Origin: Spirochaetes bacterium GWF1_49_6 | Lineage (GTDB): Bacteria; Spirochaetota; Brevinematia; Brevinematales; GWF1-51-8 | Assembly (NCBI GenBank): GCA_001829395.1 | Contig: MIBD01000190.1 | Span: 5,969 to 22,006, forward strand | Length of the DNA stretch: 16,038 bases | Direction: 5' to 3' | In this document: piece by piece, positions 12,283 through 16,038 of the stretch | Layout: the number at the start of each line of letters is the position of its first letter | How positions within the stretch are numbered: position 1 is the stretch's first letter | Notes under the pieces: generated by a model | What the model saw: only the letters and a program-made list of their open reading frames with translations | What the model was told of the DNA's origin: nothing | Database searches by the model: none | Program-made: the position numbers and the translations under genes

Positions 12283-13611
12283 TCACTGCTTTGCCCCGTG
12301 CTTTTTCAGATAATCGATGATCGCGGTATTGGATAAGCGAACGGATATCGAGAGCGCAGTGACGTACGGCATGCTGAGAGTAACCGCGTTGACATCCGCG
12401 CCGTGTTTAATCAAAAGTTTGACCATTTTCATGTCCTGTATCGATACTGCGCACATGAGCGGAGTATAATAATCCATGTATACCTGTACATTGATATCCG
12501 CTCCCTTTTTCAGGAGATATAAAACCTTCTCATAGGATTTTCCCCCAACCGCCCCTAATAAACAAACGGAATCCACATGCGCGCCTTTGGAAAGCAAGTA
12601 CTCCACAAGTTCCATATTGCCTGAGCGGAACGCGAAGGTGAAGACGGACGCCTCGCTTGCATCGTACGATTTAAGCTGGTTTACATTTGCGCCATGCTCG
12701 ACCAGATACCGCACGATATTGAGATGTCCTTTCATGGCCGCCCACATCAACGGGGAATGCTCGTCCATTTTTTCCGGAGCGGGTTCGAAATCGGGATTTA
12801 CCCCGGACGAAACCAATTTTTTAACCGCCTTGAGATTGCCGGCGGCCGATGCAATAATGAGGTTGTCGTTGAGGTCGCCTTTGGTATAATCGATTTTTGC
12901 CCCGTACTTCTCAAGGAGAATCAATGCTTCTAAATTGCGAGATTCCATTGCATAGTCGACCACGGTTTTTTTGTCCTCATCCTGAATATCGATATCCGCG
13001 CCGTTTTCTAATAAAAAAGTCATGAATCCTATGTTGTTTCTATCAGCCGCCTTCATTAGTATGGTTTGTCCGAACTGGTTAGTAAAATTTATACCGATGC
13101 TCTTCTCTTTTAACGCCTGCAGTACGACAGGATCACTGCTTAGAAACGCATTTTCGATCAGCGTTCCGCCGGAATGATCCGGGTGAGATATATCCGCGCC
13201 CTGCTCGATCAGGTAGTTGAAAATTGAAGACCCGTTTGCCCAAAAAAGCGCGGTTTTACCGTTTTTATCCTCGGCGTCGATTTTCGCCCCGGATTGGAGT
13301 AAAATCTTTACGACATTAAGATTCCCCTGCATCGCGGCTTTCATCAGCACAGTTCTCCCTTCCTGATCGGCGGCGTTGGGGTTTGCGCCTTTCTTCAGGA
13401 GTTCTAGAATTTTATTCGTATTTTTTGTTCTCGACGCGTCGATCAGCGCAGAGTCCAGGAGCGAGTTGGTTTGATAATTTTTGTTGAATAATGTGTTCGT
13501 ATTTCTGAATATAGGATTAACGCCCGCTGAATTCCCGTTTTCGGAACTGCCGCAGGCGGTAAGAAATATGCTGGTAAGAAAATAAATGTACAGAGAATAA
13601 TTTCTTTTCAT
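12283..13611 (-). CDS. Ankyrin-repeat lipoprotein
   Basis: A 442-residue exported lipoprotein: signal region 1-19 with lipobox LTAC (Cys20), a Ser/Asn-rich linker to about residue 48, then about 12 ankyrin repeats to the C-terminus. Typical repeat cores include GRTVLMKAAMQGNLNVVKIL, QTILMKAADRNN, SPLMWAAMKGHLNIVRYL and TPLMCAVSIQDMKMVKLL, each followed by a GADIN or GANVN turn. Ankyrin repeats bind proteins; the lipobox places this one at the membrane outside the cytoplasm. ATG at 13609-13611 is chosen over an upstream in-frame ATG because the signal peptide begins here and GGGGA is 6 nt before it. The gene lies between copies of a 71-bp repeat and is more A+T-rich than its neighbours, so acquisition by insertion is likely. 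Confidence 0.88.
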   Translation of the reverse strand: MKRNYSLYIYFLTSIFLTACGSSENGNSAGVNPIFRNTNTLFNKNYQTNSLLDSALIDASRTKNTNKILELLKKGANPNAADQEGRTVLMKAAMQGNLNVVKILLQSGAKIDAEDKNGKTALFWANGSSIFNYLIEQGADISHPDHSGGTLIENAFLSSDPVVLQALKEKSIGINFTNQFGQTILMKAADRNNIGFMTFLLENGADIDIQDEDKKTVVDYAMESRNLEALILLEKYGAKIDYTKGDLNDNLIIASAAGNLKAVKKLVSSGVNPDFEPAPEKMDEHSPLMWAAMKGHLNIVRYLVEHGANVNQLKSYDASEASVFTFAFRSGNMELVEYLLSKGAHVDSVCLLGAVGGKSYEKVLYLLKKGADINVQVYMDYYTPLMCAVSIQDMKMVKLLIKHGADVNAVTLSMPYVTALSISVRLSNTAIIDYLKKHGAKQ

Positions 13612-13699
13612 TCGGAATCCCCGTCTACATTTTACCGCTGAAATAGGGAATGTCATTTTCCCATGATTATATCGCACCTTCTTGCATTATTTCTGTCGA

Positions 13700-13728
13700 A
13701 TTATATTATTATTTACCGATGATCTGAA
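13700..13728 (-). promoter_or_regulatory. Weak candidate promoter of the ankyrin gene
   Basis: On the minus strand TTCAGA (13723-13728), 17 nt, TATAAT (13700-13705). A second TATAAT at 13666-13671 has no matching -35. The cassette thus seems to bring its own promoter, but the A+T-rich setting makes chance matches easy. Confidence 0.25.
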
Positions 13729-13793
13729 CTAATTTTGTTAGGCATTCTAAGTACCGAATTCGGGAGCTCTTTTCCCTGATTCAGTTGGGCAAT

Positions 13794-13864
13794 CCCTGTT
13801 CCATACTATTCCCCCATCAGCGCCAGCACGACCGAGTCGAGCCCCATCCCGTGCGAGGCCTTCA
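13794..13864. repeat. 71-bp direct repeat, right copy (end of intact murF)
   Basis: The partner of 12209-12279. Here murF is intact, and the thioesterase start is a remnant: ATG GAA CAG GGA followed by three unrelated codons and TGA. The match ends at 13794, after which the sequence is unrelated to the thioesterase gene. Confidence 0.92.
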
Positions 13865-15164
13865 CCAGCGCGACGTCCCCGTTCTTGATTTCCGCGCGAG
13901 CCGCGTCGGTCAGTTTATCCTTATTCTCGAACCATTTCGCGGGAATACCGGCCTTCTCGACAGTCTGTATGAGCTCGCGGGTATGTTCGCCGTAACCGAG
14001 TATCAGGTCGGCGGACTTGTTCACGACAATAAAATCGCCCACCATCTTATGATAGTACCCGGATTTTCTGCCGAGTTCTAGCATATCGGAAAGCACCGCG
14101 ATCCGCCGTCCTCCGCGCGAGCTCGCGCCTAATAGGCGGAGGCCGGCGATCATCGACGAGGGGTTCGCGTTATAGCAGTCGTTGATAATAATCCCGCGCG
14201 GAGAATTCACGATCTGGCTGCGCCCGGTGACCGCGCGGAAACCGCGTACCGCGTCAATACGCATATTGACCGGGATACTGAAAAATTCGCCGATCTTAAA
14301 CGCCGCCGTGAGATTTGAAAGATTATGCTGTCCGGGGAGGTTGAACTCGAAGGTCTCCCCGCCGTACTCGAGTATATAGCCGTCTATCCCTCTATCTTCG
14401 ATAATCTTGATATCCATCGCGGTAAAATCGAGCACAGGTACGTCCGCGCGCGCCTTGAGATAACCGTAGTATGGGTCGTCCGCGTTCAGAAGCACATACC
14501 CCCGGTCGACTATCCCGTCGAATATCTCGCTCTTCGCATCGGCGATAGCGTCGAGACTCCCCATATTCCCGATATGGGCGTACCCGATATTGGTAATGAC
14601 CCCCAGCAGGGGTTCGGCTATTTTCGACAGGTATGAAATCTCACCCTTGTGGTTCATCCCCATCTCGAGCACCATCAGATGCGTATCCGCCCCGGCTTCG
14701 AGCACGGAAAGGGGAAGCCCGATATTGTTATTAAGGTTCTTTTTCGCGGTATGGACATGAAATCGTTTGGAGAGGACTGCGACCGCGAGCTCGCGGGTCG
14801 TCGTTTTACCGGAACTCCCGGTGATCGCGACCGTATTCGCGAAAATTCTCCTGCGATGCGCCCGCGCGAGTTTGGCAAGAGTCTCAATCGTGTCGTTCAC
14901 GGGGATAATAACCCCCTTCTTGACCGCCTTGGACACGTCGTCGATCTTGGAATGATTGACGATAAATATTTCAGCGCCTTTAGAGACTGCATCGCCGATA
15001 AAATCATGCCCGTCGAAATTCTCGCCCTTGATACCGACAAAACATTGACCGGGTTCGATGGTACGGGAATTGATCGAAAACCCTGAAAACTCATTTTTCT
15101 CACACCCGCCAATTCTGATTGGTTTTGCCTCGAGCGTTTCCTGAACAAAGCCCACCGAAAACAT
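13806..15164 (-). CDS. murF: UDP-N-acetylmuramoyl-tripeptide--D-alanyl-D-alanine ligase
   Basis: A 452-residue cytoplasmic Mur ligase that adds the D-Ala-D-Ala dipeptide to UDP-MurNAc-tripeptide with ATP, the last cytoplasmic step of peptide stem assembly. Domains: N-terminal UDP-substrate domain about 1-105 (INSRTIEPGQCFVGIKG is the family hallmark), central ATPase domain about 110-310 with P-loop TGSSGKTT (115-122), EMGMNHKGEI (167-176), TNIGYAHIGN (191-200) and the AKSEIF segment with Lys211, then the C-terminal domain with NDCYNANPSS. Length is normal for MurF. GGAG 6 nt upstream supports the ATG at 15162-15164. It is not in a dcw cluster here. Its last 18 codons are duplicated at 12221-12279, which points to an insertion just downstream. 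Confidence 0.95.
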   Translation of the reverse strand: MFSVGFVQETLEAKPIRIGGCEKNEFSGFSINSRTIEPGQCFVGIKGENFDGHDFIGDAVSKGAEIFIVNHSKIDDVSKAVKKGVIIPVNDTIETLAKLARAHRRRIFANTVAITGSSGKTTTRELAVAVLSKRFHVHTAKKNLNNNIGLPLSVLEAGADTHLMVLEMGMNHKGEISYLSKIAEPLLGVITNIGYAHIGNMGSLDAIADAKSEIFDGIVDRGYVLLNADDPYYGYLKARADVPVLDFTAMDIKIIEDRGIDGYILEYGGETFEFNLPGQHNLSNLTAAFKIGEFFSIPVNMRIDAVRGFRAVTGRSQIVNSPRGIIINDCYNANPSSMIAGLRLLGASSRGGRRIAVLSDMLELGRKSGYYHKMVGDFIVVNKSADLILGYGEHTRELIQTVEKAGIPAKWFENKDKLTDAARAEIKNGDVALVKASHGMGLDSVVLALMGE

Positions 15165-15196
15165 AATTTACTCCGAATATTCTCTGATTAACATAG

Positions 15197-15223
15197 ATTA
15201 TATTACTTTTTCAAAACTTTCAA
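15197..15223 (-). promoter_or_regulatory. Candidate promoter of murF
   Basis: On the minus strand TTGAAA (15218-15223), 15 nt, consensus TATAAT (15197-15202), 32 nt ahead of the murF ATG. The spacer is short by 2 nt, but the -10 hexamer is perfect. Confidence 0.35.
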
Positions 15224-15262
15224 GCATAGAGACTATTATTTTGTAAAATATGAAAATAGCTA

Positions 15263-15290
15263 TTTACTTTTTCAGAATATACGTTAAAAT
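15263..15290 (+). promoter_or_regulatory. Candidate promoter of rtcB
   Basis: TTTACT (15263-15268), 16 nt, TAAAAT (15285-15290), 41 nt upstream of the rtcB ATG, in the A+T-rich divergent region shared with murF. Confidence 0.35.
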
Positions 15291-15331
15291 ATATGCAATG
15301 AGTTTAATTTTCCGATCCGGCGGAGGAATGG

Positions 15332-16038
15332 ATGGATGTTTCAAAACTACACCGGGTAAGCGATCATGAATGGAGTATCCATAAGAAGAAAGGGATGATC
15401 GTGGATGCTTCTTTGTATGCCGGTGAGGACCTTATCACTAAAATTGACGAAGGGGTTTACAATCAAATTGTGAACGCCGCGTCTCTTCCCGGGATTCTCG
15501 ACCGTCTGATCGCCTTTCCCAATGTATCGCCCGGCATAGGCTTCCCATTCGGCGCTTTGGCGTTATTCGATAAATCCGACGGGATTATCTGCCCAGGCGC
15601 GGCCGGTTACGATATCAACTGCGGGACGCGTATTGTCACCACCAACCTGATCTACCAGGATATAGAAAAAAAGACCGAGACGCTGATTCGGGCGTTCTTC
15701 AAGGCTATCCCTGTGGGCGACTCAACCCGAGGCAAGGCCACCCTATCGTTAAAAGACTTCCGCGACCTCTTGACCAGCGGGGCAAACTGGGTAGTCGAGC
15801 ATATGGGTATGGGCAAAGCGGACGACCATGAGTATATCGAGGACGGAGGGGCATCCCCTCACGCCGACCCGAACCTCATCAGCGACGAGATGCTCAAGAA
15901 CGAGAAGAACCATCTCGGCACATTAGGCGCGGAAAACCATTATCTCGAGCTCCAGATTGTCGACGAGGTATTCGACATCGAACGCGCGAGGGTGTACGGC
16001 TTATTCAAGAACCAAGTAGTAGTCACATTCCAGACCGG
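15332..16038 (+). CDS. rtcB: RNA-splicing ligase RtcB (partial, 3' end outside window)
   Basis: The first 235 residues of an RtcB-family ligase, which joins 2',3'-cyclic phosphate (or 3'-phosphate) and 5'-OH RNA ends using GTP and Mn2+ in tRNA splicing or RNA repair. Hallmarks: CPGAAGYDINCGTR (87-100) with Asp94 and metal-binding Cys97, and LGTLGAENHYLELQ (195-208) with Asn202 and His203, at nearly the same positions as in archaeal RtcB (Cys98, His203, from memory). The C-terminal part with the guanylylated His is outside the window. Of three overlapping ATGs, 15332 is in the right frame and has GGAGG (15322-15326) 5 nt upstream. It is divergent from murF; no archease or RtcR gene is visible. 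Confidence 0.92.
   Translation, partial: MDVSKLHRVSDHEWSIHKKKGMIVDASLYAGEDLITKIDEGVYNQIVNAASLPGILDRLIAFPNVSPGIGFPFGALALFDKSDGIICPGAAGYDINCGTRIVTTNLIYQDIEKKTETLIRAFFKAIPVGDSTRGKATLSLKDFRDLLTSGANWVVEHMGMGKADDHEYIEDGGASPHADPNLISDEMLKNEKNHLGTLGAENHYLELQIVDEVFDIERARVYGLFKNQVVVTFQT

Larger units (their letters stand above)
12281..13793. other. Inserted cassette carrying the ankyrin lipoprotein gene
   Basis: The segment between the two 71-bp direct repeats contains the ankyrin gene and about 180 nt upstream of it, and nothing else recognisable: no integrase, transposase or terminal inverted repeats. Its base composition is visibly more A+T-rich than murF. Both flanking host genes remain complete, as expected if a circular or homologous donor integrated by a single crossover in the shared 71 bp. 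Confidence 0.6.

Noticed and set aside
12281..13793. The ankyrin segment as a classical insertion sequence
   Set aside because: No transposase, no terminal inverted repeats, and the 71-bp flanking duplication is much longer than transposon target duplications.

Overview
The window reads as a chromosomal segment of a free-living, Gram-negative, motile bacterium with mid-range G+C. It encodes secreted lipoproteins with clear lipoboxes, a small outer-membrane-type beta-barrel protein, peptidoglycan synthesis (MurF), a chemotaxis-type CheY/CheX pair and two c-di-GMP proteins. The NifS and NifU proteins are of the Helicobacter/epsilonproteobacterial type, which also occurs in anaerobic lineages outside that class. 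I recognise no species; a Spirochaetota-like or other environmental anaerobe is plausible but is inference only. No rRNA, tRNA, CRISPR array, transposase or integrase was seen.

Layout. 1-775: the 3' end of an unidentified gene overlaps a SprT-like zinc metallopeptidase, followed by a 70-residue membrane protein. 856-3119: an EAL-HDOD signalling protein converges (1 nt apart) on a cheY-cheX operon encoding a receiver and a CheX-type phosphatase with an intact ExxN motif. 3266-5775: a small Cys/His-rich protein of unknown family, then nifS-nifU behind a good sigma70-type promoter, together an Fe-S cluster assembly locus. 5779-7668: a membrane GGDEF-EAL protein with degenerate GGDEF and intact EAL residues, converging on nifU with 3 nt between stop codons. 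7669-8242: a gene-poor stretch with two diverged copies of a palindrome-containing element. 8243-10259: an unrecognised lipoprotein and a small beta-barrel protein in one operon. 10349-12219: a secreted seven-repeat beta-propeller protein and a PaaI-type thioesterase. 12283-13611: an ankyrin-repeat lipoprotein. 13806-15164: murF. From 15332 to the window edge: the 5' part of an rtcB RNA ligase gene, divergent from murF.

The most interesting structure is around the ankyrin gene. The murF 3' end plus the first bases of the thioesterase gene occur twice, as a 71-bp direct repeat (12209-12279 and 13794-13864, 68/71 identical) bracketing the ankyrin lipoprotein. This looks like a gene cassette inserted at a formerly contiguous murF-thioesterase junction, leaving both host genes intact and a 19-codon fragment of murF between the ankyrin gene and the thioesterase. 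Second in interest are the Cys-rich protein beside nifSU and the paired structured repeats ahead of the c-di-GMP phosphodiesterase gene.
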